From Aquimarina sp040786285 (lineage in GTDB: Bacteria; Bacteroidota; Bacteroidia; Flavobacteriales; Flavobacteriaceae), in the NCBI RefSeq assembly GCF_040786285.1, contig NZ_JBFMKQ010000001.1, positions 744,001-808,000 of the forward strand: a stretch of 64,000 nt of DNA, in the 5' to 3' direction. This document shows, in pieces, positions 52,387 through 61,119 of this stretch. Position numbers and translations under genes: made by a program. Under the pieces are notes generated by a model. The model was given only the letters and a program-made list of their open reading frames with translations. It did no database searches and had not been told where the DNA came from. The stretch's first letter is position 1. Every line of letters begins with the position of its first letter.

Positions 52387-54513
52387 CTAATCTATAAGTG
52401 ATAGTTGGATTCTCTTTCTGTTTAGATCAACATCTAGTACTGTAACCATGAGATGTTGATGTAATTGAACCACGGCATTTACATCACTTATATATTCATT
52501 TGCCAGTTTTGAGATATGGATCAGTCCGCTTTCTTTCACTCCTATATCCACAAAACAACCAAAATTTGTAATGTTGTTTACGATTCCTGGTAGTTTCATA
52601 CCAGATTTTATATCTGCTATAGTTTTCACATTAGGGTCGAATTCGAAAACAGTAACTTTTTTTCTTGGATCCACTCCTGGTTTTTCTAATTCCTTAACAA
52701 TATCGGTTAACGTAGGAAGTCCAACCTCATCTGTAATATAGCTTTGTAGTTTGATCTTTTTTATGGCCTCTTTGTTTCCTATCAATTCATGAAGAGGAAC
52801 ACCTGCATCTTTTGCCATCGCAGAAACCAACGTATATCGTTCTGGATGTACTGCCGAATTATCTAATGGGTTTTTAGGGCTAGTAATTCTAAGAAATGCT
52901 GCCGCTTGTTCATATGCTTTACCTCCTAGTCTTGGTACTTTTTTAAGTTCTTCACGAGATTGTAACGCTCCATTTTCTGATCTGTATGCTACAATGTTTT
53001 CGGCTAGCTTTTCTCCAATACCAGAAACATAACTTAACAAAGGTACACTTGCTGTATTTACGTTAATCCCCACACTATTTACACAACTCATCACTACTGT
53101 ATCTAATTCATTTCTAAGCTTGGACTGATCTACATCGTGTTGATATTGCCCTACTCCTATCGACTTTGGGTCGATTTTCACCAGTTCGGCTAAGGGGTCG
53201 GCCAATCGTCTACCAATAGAAACTGCGCCGCGCACTGTTACATCATAGTTCGGAAACTCGGCTCTAGCTATTTTAGAGGCCGAATATACAGACGCCCCAC
53301 TTTCGTTTACCATAAACACCTGGATAGGGTTTTCAAAAGGTATTTTCTTTATAAAAGCTTCAGTTTCCCTGGCAGCGGTTCCGTTTCCTATGGCTATTGC
53401 TTCTATTTTATATGCATTTACAAGAGAACGTATCTTTTTTATAGCTACTGTAGTTTCTCGTTGTGGTGGATGTGGATATATATTCTCATTATGCAAAAGA
53501 TCTCCTTGTTTGTCCAAACAAACCACTTTACAACCCGATTTAAATCCAGGATCTAATGCCAGTACTCTTTTTTGACCCAGAGGAGAAGCTAATAAAAGCT
53601 GTTTTAAGTTTTGCGCAAATACTTTGATCGCATTGTCATCGGCTTTTTCTTTTGCCTGATTTAATATTTCGGTTGAAATTGCTGGCGATAGTAATCGTTT
53701 ATAGGCATCAGAAATCGCTAAAAACATATGATCTGTACACGCTTCGATATTTGTTTTGATCATTACATCATCTATAATATCTAACGCATCTCCTTCTGGA
53801 ACTGTGATCTTAACCCTTACAATTTTTTCATTCTCTGCTCTTAAAATTGCTAATAATCGATGCGAAGGGCATTTGTGTAATGGTTCATCCCAATCAAAAT
53901 ACTGTTGGTATTTCTGGGCTTCGTCATCGTCTTTTTTGGTTTTGATTACTGCCGAAGCTATCGTTGCTTTTCGCTCGTATAATCTTCGCAATCTCTTTCT
54001 AATTTTTTCATCTTCATTAATCCACTCTGCAATAATGTCTCTGGCTCCTTGCAGCGCCAACTCTTCGTTTAGGATCGTATCATTTAGGTATTGCGAAGCC
54101 ACAAAAAGTACCTCTTCTTCTCTTTGCTGTATGATGATCTTTGCCAGGGGCTCAAGACCTTGCTCTCTTGCAGCAGTAGCTTTTGTTTTTCTCTTTTTCT
54201 TATATGGTAAATAAAGATCCTCTACCTGAGTAAGAGTTTCTGCAGTTTCTATCTTCTTTTGCAGTTCTGGGGTTAAGGCTTCCTGTTCTTTGATTGCCGA
54301 AAGAACACTTTCTTTTCTTTTTTGAAGGGCTTCAAAAGCCAATTTGTACTTTACGATTTCACCAATAGCTACCTCGTCGAGATCACCTGTCATCTCTTTA
54401 CGGTATCTCGAAATAAATGGAATAGTAGCCCCATCATCCAACAAAGAAACAGTTTTGGTTATTTGTTTTTCTGAAATCGGAAGATGTTTAGCGATATAGG
54501 AAACGGTATTCAT
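52387..54513 (-). CDS. tex: Tex-family RNA-binding transcription accessory protein
   Basis: 708 residues. It has the Tex N-terminal helical domain (KQITKTVSLLDDGATIPFIS, RYRKEMTGDLDEVAIGEI), the YqgF/RuvX-like nuclease-fold domain (VLALDPGFKSGCKVVCLDKQ near 320-340), helix-hairpin-helix segments (VNTASVPLLSYVSGIGEKLA), and a C-terminal S1 RNA-binding domain (GCFVDIGVKESGLIHISKLA near 650-670). Tex is a conserved RNA/polymerase-associated protein of uncertain precise role. Single gene; the gap upstream contains a palindromic repeat. Confidence 0.95.
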   Translation of the reverse strand: MNTVSYIAKHLPISEKQITKTVSLLDDGATIPFISRYRKEMTGDLDEVAIGEIVKYKLAFEALQKRKESVLSAIKEQEALTPELQKKIETAETLTQVEDLYLPYKKKRKTKATAAREQGLEPLAKIIIQQREEEVLFVASQYLNDTILNEELALQGARDIIAEWINEDEKIRKRLRRLYERKATIASAVIKTKKDDDEAQKYQQYFDWDEPLHKCPSHRLLAILRAENEKIVRVKITVPEGDALDIIDDVMIKTNIEACTDHMFLAISDAYKRLLSPAISTEILNQAKEKADDNAIKVFAQNLKQLLLASPLGQKRVLALDPGFKSGCKVVCLDKQGDLLHNENIYPHPPQRETTVAIKKIRSLVNAYKIEAIAIGNGTAARETEAFIKKIPFENPIQVFMVNESGASVYSASKIARAEFPNYDVTVRGAVSIGRRLADPLAELVKIDPKSIGVGQYQHDVDQSKLRNELDTVVMSCVNSVGINVNTASVPLLSYVSGIGEKLAENIVAYRSENGALQSREELKKVPRLGGKAYEQAAAFLRITSPKNPLDNSAVHPERYTLVSAMAKDAGVPLHELIGNKEAIKKIKLQSYITDEVGLPTLTDIVKELEKPGVDPRKKVTVFEFDPNVKTIADIKSGMKLPGIVNNITNFGCFVDIGVKESGLIHISKLANEYISDVNAVVQLHQHLMVTVLDVDLNRKRIQLSLID

Positions 54514-54949
54514 AAATTTACTTTTAGAATCGCTAAATATAATGCCAATTTGAAAAGATTATTTTATACCAGACCAAAAAGTTTTCTACAATTCTGCATC
54601 ATATAACCTTACAAGCTTCATTAAGAATGTATTCTGGTCAAAGTTTGTTCTGAAATAAGAGCTCAAAATACAAGAATGGTAAAAATAAGACTTGGTATTT
54701 GTTTCTATCGCAAGAGTAATATACGATCTGTTTGTATCTTGATTTTTTTCATTCAAAATTCGTCAATTCGAGTGCTTCGACCGAAGGAAGATGTGTACTT
54801 CGACTGGCTCAGCAGAGCTATCAAGAATAGGATTTTGGATCCAAAAAGCTATTCTCGATACAATTTTTCTCCATTTCATTCTGAAAAATTACTCGAATTG
54901 ACGCTTTTTCTTAACATTTCTTTCATAATTCACAACGAGTAATATACTA
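54514..54949. other. 436-base gap upstream of tex with a palindromic repeat
   Basis: No supported gene; the short plus-strand frames here fall on the repeat. The element at 54761-54903 occupies a third of the gap. The tex promoter should lie near 54520-54600 on the minus strand; only a poor box (TATATTTA) is seen. Confidence 0.5.
54761..54903. repeat. 143-bp palindromic intergenic repeat element
   Basis: It is bounded by a perfect 13-bp inverted repeat (CGTCAATTCGAGT at 54761-54773 and its complement at 54891-54903). Inside is a second hairpin (54819-54860) whose arms, TATCAAGAATAG and CTATTCTCGATA, match at 11 of 12 positions around TTTTGG-AT-CCAAAA, plus a TTCGACTGGCTCAGC segment. Similar sequences are, from memory, scattered through flavobacterial genomes. 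It carries no gene and resembles a MITE or extragenic palindrome. Confidence 0.7.
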
Positions 54950-55939
54950 TTATTCGAACCTAATGGTCTTGATAATTGCTTCGAGTTCAAACATGTTATC
55001 TCTTTTATATACCGAAGGGGCAAACACAAAACCTTCTAACACCATCAATCTGTTATTTGGAGTGTCCTCAATTACATAATTTACAAAAGGTCCTGCCATA
55101 AATCTATCTTTTATCTCCCAGGTTCCTTTAGTCTCAAAGGTAAATCTACCATCTAACTTTGTTTCATAAAGATAGGGGGCATAGGCTTCTTCTGTAATAA
55201 ATTTACCCGTTCCTGTTTCTGAAGCCGGAATCTTTAATTTACCTATAGAATCTCTCATTTTAATAATACTACCAATAGTATTAGAATCTTTTGAAACAGT
55301 GCCTAATGGTAATTCATAGACCATTAGATTCATGCTTCCGTGAGGAATATCTTTTCGGATCCAAAAAAACTTATCTTCTTCTATAGCTACACGATATGCC
55401 GAAGGTATATTTATGTTAACACCCAATTTTTCTTTTAACTGCGGAATTTTCTCAAGAGATTTTTTTATTCGAGCTTGTTTTTCCCTCGTTTCTATACGCT
55501 TAAATTTTGAAACGATTGTTTCATGATTTTCTTTTATGAAAGCAATGATCTCATTTTCGGTTCCTGAAAAGACTGCCCCCAATTGTGGTGTGGCATACTT
55601 GTTCTCTAAAAGAGTAAAGTTGTTGTTTTTCCCTTTATTGATCCAAAGGAAGGTTCTGTTTTTTCGTGCCAAACCAGAAAATGCTGCTACCGGCATCTGG
55701 CGCATTGAGAACAAAGGTTCTTCTTGGGGTAATCCTGGCACTTCGGCTCCAAAATATTTGCGAATCGTATCTCCCAAACTTCCTTTCCATACTTCATTAT
55801 CAATAACAACAGATAACTCATTAATTTTACCTACAGAATGAGCCATGGCTCCCTGAAATTTTTGACTCTTATCTTTTTTTGTTTCTGTACAACTAAGAAT
55901 ACAAAACAGGCCAATAATAGCTAGTGATAGTTTTTTCAT
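54950..55939 (-). CDS. DUF4837-like lipoprotein
   Basis: 329 residues with a lipoprotein signal (MKKLSLAIIGLFCILSC, lipid Cys at 17). The mature part has few landmarks: ELSVVIDNEVWKGSLGDTIR near 42-61, FFWIRKDIPHGSMNLMVYEL near 200-220 and a C-terminal RLMVLEGFVFAPSVYKRDNM. I recognise it as the DUF4837 family of Bacteroidota. It sits between tex and a LysM lytic transglycosylase, 17 bases after the latter, hinting at an envelope role. No enzyme motif seen. Confidence 0.8.
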   Translation of the reverse strand: MKKLSLAIIGLFCILSCTETKKDKSQKFQGAMAHSVGKINELSVVIDNEVWKGSLGDTIRKYFGAEVPGLPQEEPLFSMRQMPVAAFSGLARKNRTFLWINKGKNNNFTLLENKYATPQLGAVFSGTENEIIAFIKENHETIVSKFKRIETREKQARIKKSLEKIPQLKEKLGVNINIPSAYRVAIEEDKFFWIRKDIPHGSMNLMVYELPLGTVSKDSNTIGSIIKMRDSIGKLKIPASETGTGKFITEEAYAPYLYETKLDGRFTFETKGTWEIKDRFMAGPFVNYVIEDTPNNRLMVLEGFVFAPSVYKRDNMFELEAIIKTIRFE

Positions 55940-55956
55940 ACAACGAATATTTGCGG

Positions 55957-57564
55957 TTATGACTTAGAAAGCTTCAGTTTCATACCTGGTTTTATACCGC
56001 TACCGCTAATATCGTTCCAAATTTTAAGATTTTCGACAGAAACGCCTTTAAATTTTTGTGAAATACTCCACAACGTGTCCCCAGATTTCACTGTATACAT
56101 TTCTGAAGTACTTGCCACTGCCTTTGATACCTTCGGTTTTGTGCTTTGTGGCTTATTCACTACAGGTCTACGAGGATAAATGGTAAGGCGCTGCCCAATT
56201 CTAAGATTATTACTTCGTAAACCATTCCATTTTTTTATACTGCTCACCCTAACACCATATCTTCTTGCAATTTTTCCTAAAAAATCACCACTACGTACTC
56301 GATATCGAATTCTGTCGTTGGCTTCAAAATACTTAGGAAGTGGTTTTTCTCGTTTATCAAATTCGGCTTTAGCCAGAGTATACACTTTGTCTTCATTAGC
56401 TACAAAAGGTCCTATCTTATCGAGAGGTAATCGCAAAACATAGTCTTCGTCTTTGATAAATGGAATAATATCTAATTTATATGAAGGATTTAAGAACTGT
56501 AATTCTTCAATATCAATATTCATATATTCAGAAACCTGATCGAGCGTAATCATTTGCTTTACTCGTATGGTATCGGTTTCAAAGTATGCAAACTCTGGTG
56601 TTCTTGGTTTAAAATTGTGCTTATCTGCATATTCAAAAATATACATTGTAGCCAAAAAGGCTGGCAAGTATCCCGCTGTCTCTCTAGGAAGATTGTGTCT
56701 TATATTCCAATAATTTGTTTGCCCACCACTACGCCTAATCGCTTTAGTCACATTACCGGGTCCCGAATTATAGGATGCCAAAGCTAGATCCCAATCTCCA
56801 AATACTTTATATAGATTAGATAGATATTGACAAGCAGCTTTGGTCGCCATAATCGGATCCATGCGCTCATCTACATATGAACTTACCTCTAATCCGAACA
56901 TTTTACCAGTACCGAACATAAATTGCCATAATCCTGTAGCTCCAACTCTGGATTTTGCTCTTGGCTTTAAAGCCGATTCGACGATGGCGAGGTATTTTAT
57001 CTCTAACGGAATATTTTGATTGTCTAATTCTTGCTCAAACAATGGAAAATAAAATTTACTAAGCGCCATTAACCGCTCTAAATGCTCATGACGGTTTTTT
57101 AAATAATTTTTTATTACACTCTCTAAAGACGGATTGTACTCTACATTAAAAGGGGTTCTGGCATTTAGTTCTTTTAGCCTTGCTTTTAGGGTATCGGTAG
57201 GTAAATCTATATACTCTACTGGTTCATAGGTTAACTCTGCTATCGATTTTTGTATCGTATCAAAAAGCGAAGAGTTGTATAATTCTTGTTTCCAAAGAGA
57301 ATCTAATTTTGACATCTTTGGATAATCATTCGCCAGATAAAGGGTGGTGTCTTTTACACTTGTAGATGTTATTGTGGTTTCTTGCAATTCGCCCGTGGTT
57401 TTAATGACTGTTGTGGTGTCGACTACCTGAACAGTATTTTGGGTTAATTCTGGTGTTTTGTTACTTAAATTTTCTTTAGTCTCACTTGGGTTGTATGCTT
57501 TCTGTCCCATCAATGAAAATGAAGCCAACAGAAAAGAAAGAAATAATGTGCAATACTTGTTCAT
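55957..57564 (-). CDS. mltD: MltD-like lytic transglycosylase with two LysM domains
   Basis: 535 residues: a signal peptide (MNKYCTLFLSFLLASFSLMG), a low-complexity Thr-rich linker, a helical pre-domain, and a goose-lysozyme-like SLT domain with the catalytic Glu196 in YLAIVESALKPRAKSRVGAT, then LWQFMFGTGKMFGLEVSSYV and LASYNSGPGNVTKAIRRSG. Two LysM repeats follow, at about 405-450 (YRVRSGDFLGKIARRYGVRV) and 490-533 (YTVKSGDTLWSISQKFKGVS). It cleaves peptidoglycan to anhydro-muropeptides in the periplasm. The terminator at 57702 belongs to pgk, the next gene upstream. Confidence 0.92.
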   Translation of the reverse strand: MNKYCTLFLSFLLASFSLMGQKAYNPSETKENLSNKTPELTQNTVQVVDTTTVIKTTGELQETTITSTSVKDTTLYLANDYPKMSKLDSLWKQELYNSSLFDTIQKSIAELTYEPVEYIDLPTDTLKARLKELNARTPFNVEYNPSLESVIKNYLKNRHEHLERLMALSKFYFPLFEQELDNQNIPLEIKYLAIVESALKPRAKSRVGATGLWQFMFGTGKMFGLEVSSYVDERMDPIMATKAACQYLSNLYKVFGDWDLALASYNSGPGNVTKAIRRSGGQTNYWNIRHNLPRETAGYLPAFLATMYIFEYADKHNFKPRTPEFAYFETDTIRVKQMITLDQVSEYMNIDIEELQFLNPSYKLDIIPFIKDEDYVLRLPLDKIGPFVANEDKVYTLAKAEFDKREKPLPKYFEANDRIRYRVRSGDFLGKIARRYGVRVSSIKKWNGLRSNNLRIGQRLTIYPRRPVVNKPQSTKPKVSKAVASTSEMYTVKSGDTLWSISQKFKGVSVENLKIWNDISGSGIKPGMKLKLSKS

Positions 57565-57701
57565 GTTACAAATGCGTTTACTTTTTAATTCTAAGAAAAT
57601 TTTGGGGCTATTTGCACGGTTTTTAACAGGTTATCAACAGTACAGCAGCGAAAATCGCATTTTTTTTCTAAAATGCAAAAGATCAATGTGTTAAAAACGT
57701 A

Positions 57702-57730
57702 AAAAAACCGGTCAAACGAACCGGTTTTTT
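57702..57730 (-). terminator. rho-independent terminator of pgk
   Basis: An 11-bp stem (AAAAAACCGGT/ACCGGTTTTTT) with a 7-base loop; on the minus strand it ends in a T-run, 47 bases after the pgk stop. It could also stop plus-strand transcripts. Confidence 0.88.
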
Positions 57731-57776
57731 AAAATTCTTACAAAAAATGTTGGTTTTCTTACAACTTTGTTTGCTT

Positions 57777-58964
57777 TTATTTTTCTATTGCTGCAATTCC
57801 TGGTAGTGTTTTACCTTCCAGGCTTTCTAACATAGCTCCTCCTCCTGTCGAAACATAGCTTACTTTATCTCCAAAACCAAACTGCTTAACTGCAGCCACC
57901 GAATCTCCACCTCCCACAAGAGAAAAGGCTCCATTTTCGGTTGCCTCGGCAATAGAATGTCCTAGAGCTATTGTTCCTTTAGCAAAATTTTCCATTTCAA
58001 ATACACCCAAAGGTCCATTCCATAATATAGTTTTTGATTTTAAAATCACCTCATGAAAGTTCGTTAAGGTTTCTGGGCCAGCATCTAATCCTTGCCATCC
58101 ATCCGGAATGGCATTAACGGGCACTACCTTAGTATTTGCATTATTATCAAAAGCATCTGCTCCCAACACATCAACCGGAAGATGTACTTGCACTCCTTTT
58201 TCTGAAGCTTTTTTAAGAATCTCTAATGCCAATTCTTGTTTGTCATCCTCGCAGATAGAATCCCCTATTTGCCCACCTTGAGCCTTAATAAAAGTATAGG
58301 TCATACCTCCCCCGACAATTAGATGGTCTATTTTATCTAAAATGTTTTCAATGATCGTGATTTTTGAAGATACTTTTGATCCTCCTAAAACAGCGGTAAT
58401 AGGTTTCTCTCCACTACGCAAAACTTTATCAATACTCTCTATTTCTTTTGCTAACAAGCTACCAAAGCATTTTTTCTCTGAAAAAAACTGAGCAACAATT
58501 GTAGTTGATGCATGTGCTCTATGAGCCGTACCAAAAGCATCGTTTACATAAATATCTCCCAATTTGGATAACTGTTCTGCAAAACCAACATCTCCTGCTG
58601 TCTCAGCAGGATGAAATCTTAAGTTTTCTAACAAAATAACTTCTCCTGGTTGTAAAGCAGCAACCGCATCTTCGGCTTCTTGCCCAACACAATTAGCTAC
58701 ATACTTTACCTCAACCCCTAGAACATTAGCAACTGCATTTTCGATATGCCTTAAAGAAAACTCATCCTGTACACCTTTTGGTCGACCAAGGTGAGACATT
58801 AAAACTGCGCTTCCGCCGTCTTCTAAAATTTTAATAATAGTAGGTTTTGCAGCTTGAATTCTTGTATCATCTGTTACCTCAAACTTTTCATTTAAGGGCA
58901 CATTAAAATCTACTCGAATTAGTGCTTTTTTATTTTCAAAATTAAAATCATTGATTGTTTTCAT
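57777..58964 (-). CDS. pgk: phosphoglycerate kinase
   Basis: 395 residues, the standard length. The N-terminal substrate domain has ALIRVDFNVPLNEKFEVTDD, VLMSHLGRPKGVQDEFSLRH and VILLENLRFHPAETAGDVGF; the ATP domain has AVLGGSKVSSKITIIENILD, ILWNGPLGVFEMENFAKGTI and the glycine-rich FSLVGGGDSVAAVKQFG and STGGGAMLESLEGKTLPG. It transfers phosphate between 1,3-bisphosphoglycerate and ADP in glycolysis. Monocistronic here, closed by the hairpin at 57702-57730. Confidence 0.98.
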   Translation of the reverse strand: MKTINDFNFENKKALIRVDFNVPLNEKFEVTDDTRIQAAKPTIIKILEDGGSAVLMSHLGRPKGVQDEFSLRHIENAVANVLGVEVKYVANCVGQEAEDAVAALQPGEVILLENLRFHPAETAGDVGFAEQLSKLGDIYVNDAFGTAHRAHASTTIVAQFFSEKKCFGSLLAKEIESIDKVLRSGEKPITAVLGGSKVSSKITIIENILDKIDHLIVGGGMTYTFIKAQGGQIGDSICEDDKQELALEILKKASEKGVQVHLPVDVLGADAFDNNANTKVVPVNAIPDGWQGLDAGPETLTNFHEVILKSKTILWNGPLGVFEMENFAKGTIALGHSIAEATENGAFSLVGGGDSVAAVKQFGFGDKVSYVSTGGGAMLESLEGKTLPGIAAIEK

Positions 58965-59208
58965 CTGGTCTTATTATTTTTTTCAATTGTCAGATGGAAT
59001 TCGCCAAAATAATGCCCAATAAGGCTTTATTTAATTACAATGGCTAATTTCATGTTGCTGTATTGATATTGAGCAAACGAAAATAATCCTATTTCGTTAA
59101 AAACATTGAGAAAGCGCAGAAAAAATCTACGAAAACGATAGTAATTTTTCACTTTTATTGATTTTTTAGAAAAAGTACTTTTTTGATAAAAAAATGATAG
59201 TGCAAATC

Positions 59209-59374
59209 AACTTAAATTTCTAGTTTCGTTTAATTTGATATTTGAAAGTTCCTTCTCCTTGAGGAGAAGGTTAGGATGAGGGGTTTTTGATGTGAAAAAC
59301 CCTCACCTTAATCCTCTCCTAAGAGGAGAGGAAACAATTATTCTGATATAAATGAATAACTAGAAATTTAAGTT
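59209..59374. repeat. 166-bp nested palindromic element
   Basis: The outer arms are a perfect 15-bp inverted repeat (AACTTAAATTTCTAG at 59209-59223, complement at 59360-59374). Inside lie two small palindromes, CCTTCTCCTTGAGGAGAAGG (59251-59270) and CCTCTCCTAAGAGGAGAGG (59313-59331), and a middle imperfect repeat, GGATGAGGGGTTTTT against AAAAACCCTCACCTTAATCC. The CCCTCACC...CTCTCC type is, from memory, a common dispersed element in many bacteria. No transposase is present. Confidence 0.7.
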
Positions 59375-59410
59375 AATTATAAATCCTACCACATACCTCA
59401 TACTTCTTTT

Positions 59411-59418
59411 TATATTTG
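59411..59418 (+). promoter_or_regulatory. TATATTTG box abutting the holB start
   Basis: TATATTTG matches TAnnTTTG but ends three bases before the ATG at 59422, so a transcript from it would be leaderless. It may be coincidence. Confidence 0.2.
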
Positions 59419-59421
59419 TTC

Positions 59422-60576
59422 ATGCTTTTTTCAGAAATTTTAGGCCTTAAACATATTAAGAGTTATTTAACCACTAGTGCTGATCGTAATAGAATACCTC
59501 ATGCACAACTTTTTGTGGGTCCTAACGGAAGTGGAACGTTGCCGATGGCGATTGCTTATGCGCAATATATTTTGTGTCAAAATCAAAATGGAGAGAATGT
59601 CGCGGGTAATTCTGCTTGTAATGTTAAGTTTGATCATCTTGCCCACCCTGATCTTCATTTTGTGTATCCCGTGGCTGTAAATGATAAGGTAAAAAAACAT
59701 CCTACTTCGGATCAGTTTGCTGAAGAATGGAGGGCTTTTGTAAAAGAAAACCCTTACGGAAGTATTTTTGATTGGTATCTTTCTTTGGGGATTGAAAAAA
59801 AGCAAGGGCAGATTGGCGTAGATGAGGCCTTAGAAATTGTAAAAAAGCTTTCGCTGAAAAGTTATGAAGGCGGGTATAAGGTAATGCTTATCTGGATGGC
59901 AGATAAAATGAATATTGCAGCCTCTAATAAGCTTCTAAAACTAATTGAAGAACCACCCGATAAAACTATATTTATTCTCATTACCGAAGATGAAGAGCGT
60001 CTTATACAAACCATTAGGTCGAGGTGCCAGGCTTTACATTTTCCTTCTTTAGGAGAACAAGTCATTAAAGATGCTCTTCTAAAAAATGAAAACGTATTGG
60101 AAAGTGAGGCTTTAAAAATAGCACACCAAGCCAATGGTGATTATAGCAAAGCACTACATTTATTACATCATGATGGTGGAGATGATCAGTTCGAAGATTG
60201 GTTTATACAATGGGTTCGTACTGCTTTTAAGGCAAAAGGAAACAAATCTGCCGTAAACGACTTAATCACCTGGAGCGAATCTATTGCAGGTACCGGAAGA
60301 GAAACACAAAAAAAATTCTTAAAATATTGCCTGGATTTTTTTAGACAAGCTATGTTGCTTAATTATGGTGCACAGGATTTGGTGTTTTTGGAACCTAATA
60401 CTGCAGGTTTTAAATTAGAAAAATTTGCTCCCTTTGTTCATGGTGCGAATATTATGGATATCTGCAACGAGCTTCAGGAAGCGGCTTATCATATCGAACG
60501 AAATGGTAATGCCAAAATCATTCTTACTGACCTTTCTATAAAGCTTACTCGCTTACTTCATAAAAAAAGTCAGTAA
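59422..60576 (+). CDS. holB: DNA polymerase III delta-prime subunit
   Basis: About 384 residues from the ATG at 59422 (MLFSEILGLKHIKSYL); an upstream TTG at 59416 adds only two residues. The AAA+ clamp-loader fold is shown by RIPHAQLFVGPNGSGTLPMA (a modified, probably non-hydrolysing P-loop), AHPDLHFVYPV, the segment KVMLIWMADKMNIAASNKLL and LLKLIEEPPDKTIFILITED, and the sensor SRCQALHFP. Bacteroidota delta-prime subunits are longer than the 334-residue E. coli one. It is part of the clamp loader that loads the sliding clamp. Confidence 0.88.
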   Translation: MLFSEILGLKHIKSYLTTSADRNRIPHAQLFVGPNGSGTLPMAIAYAQYILCQNQNGENVAGNSACNVKFDHLAHPDLHFVYPVAVNDKVKKHPTSDQFAEEWRAFVKENPYGSIFDWYLSLGIEKKQGQIGVDEALEIVKKLSLKSYEGGYKVMLIWMADKMNIAASNKLLKLIEEPPDKTIFILITEDEERLIQTIRSRCQALHFPSLGEQVIKDALLKNENVLESEALKIAHQANGDYSKALHLLHHDGGDDQFEDWFIQWVRTAFKAKGNKSAVNDLITWSESIAGTGRETQKKFLKYCLDFFRQAMLLNYGAQDLVFLEPNTAGFKLEKFAPFVHGANIMDICNELQEAAYHIERNGNAKIILTDLSIKLTRLLHKKSQ

Positions 60577-60645
60577 TTTAGAGTTTGTCGATTCTTAAGC
60601 CTTAACTATATTTAATTTAATACACTAAACTAAAAACCATTGCAC

Positions 60646-61044
60646 ATGGATAATTTTATGCCTCATATAGTATCAATAACTATTCTGTTATTTTTACTGA
60701 TTACTTTTTTACAATCCGGTATTGATAAAATAGTAGATTGGGAAGGAAATCTTGGTTGGTTAAAAGAACATTTTGCTACAACGTTTATGGGTAAAATGGT
60801 TCCTCTTCTTCTTTCTATTATTTTAATTATAGAGATCGTAACGGCTATTTGCTGTATTATGGGTATTTATCAATTGATTATAGATGGTACAACCTATTAC
60901 GCAATTATAGGGATGTTTTTAGCATGTTTAACGCTCTTAATGCTTCTTTTTGGACAAAGAGTGGCTAAAGACTATCAAGGTGCTTTAACGATCACCTGTT
61001 ACTTTATTGTGGCTATATTTGGATTGTACGTGATTACCTTATAG
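60646..61044 (+). CDS. DoxX-like small membrane protein
   Basis: About 132 residues with four membrane helices (about 8-25, 48-70, 80-102, 112-130). The ATG at 60646 is preferred over the TTG at 60640. The pattern LQSGIDKIVDWEGNLGWLKE near 20-39, with a GxDK motif at the end of the first helix, is typical of the DoxX family. Family functions are varied (quinone-linked oxidation, thiosulfate) and cannot be assigned here. It follows holB by about 70 bases and ends at a strong terminator. Confidence 0.78.
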   Translation: MDNFMPHIVSITILLFLLITFLQSGIDKIVDWEGNLGWLKEHFATTFMGKMVPLLLSIILIIEIVTAICCIMGIYQLIIDGTTYYAIIGMFLACLTLLMLLFGQRVAKDYQGALTITCYFIVAIFGLYVITL

Positions 61045-61060
61045 CCGAAGGGAAAGGTAA

Positions 61061-61099
61061 AAACAAAAAGAGCTTCTGTATTAGAAGCTCTTTTTGTTT
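61061..61099. terminator. bidirectional rho-independent terminator
   Basis: A perfect 17-bp stem (AAACAAAAAGAGCTTCT and its complement) with a 5-base loop, with T-runs on both strands. It separates the DoxX-like gene (plus) from the PorP/SprF gene (minus). Confidence 0.95.
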
Positions 61100-61119
61100 T
61101 ATATATTCTATACTTACTC

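Larger units (their letters stand above)
58965..59421. other. 457-base gap between pgk and holB
   Basis: A divergent intergenic region with no gene supported. About 165 bases are taken up by a nested palindromic element (59209-59374). Promoters for pgk (left part) and holB (right end, TATATTTG at 59411-59418) must lie here; neither is clear-cut. Confidence 0.5.

Noticed and set aside
53756..54214. 152-codon plus-strand frame opposite tex
   Set aside because: Ser-rich shadow of the tex coding strand.
54676..54942. 88-codon plus-strand frame upstream of tex
   Set aside because: Covers the palindromic repeat; the frame arises from the repeat and has no recognisable protein.
59251..59331. CRISPR-like repeats
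   Set aside because: The units are palindromic and differ from each other; no regular spacers and no cas genes.
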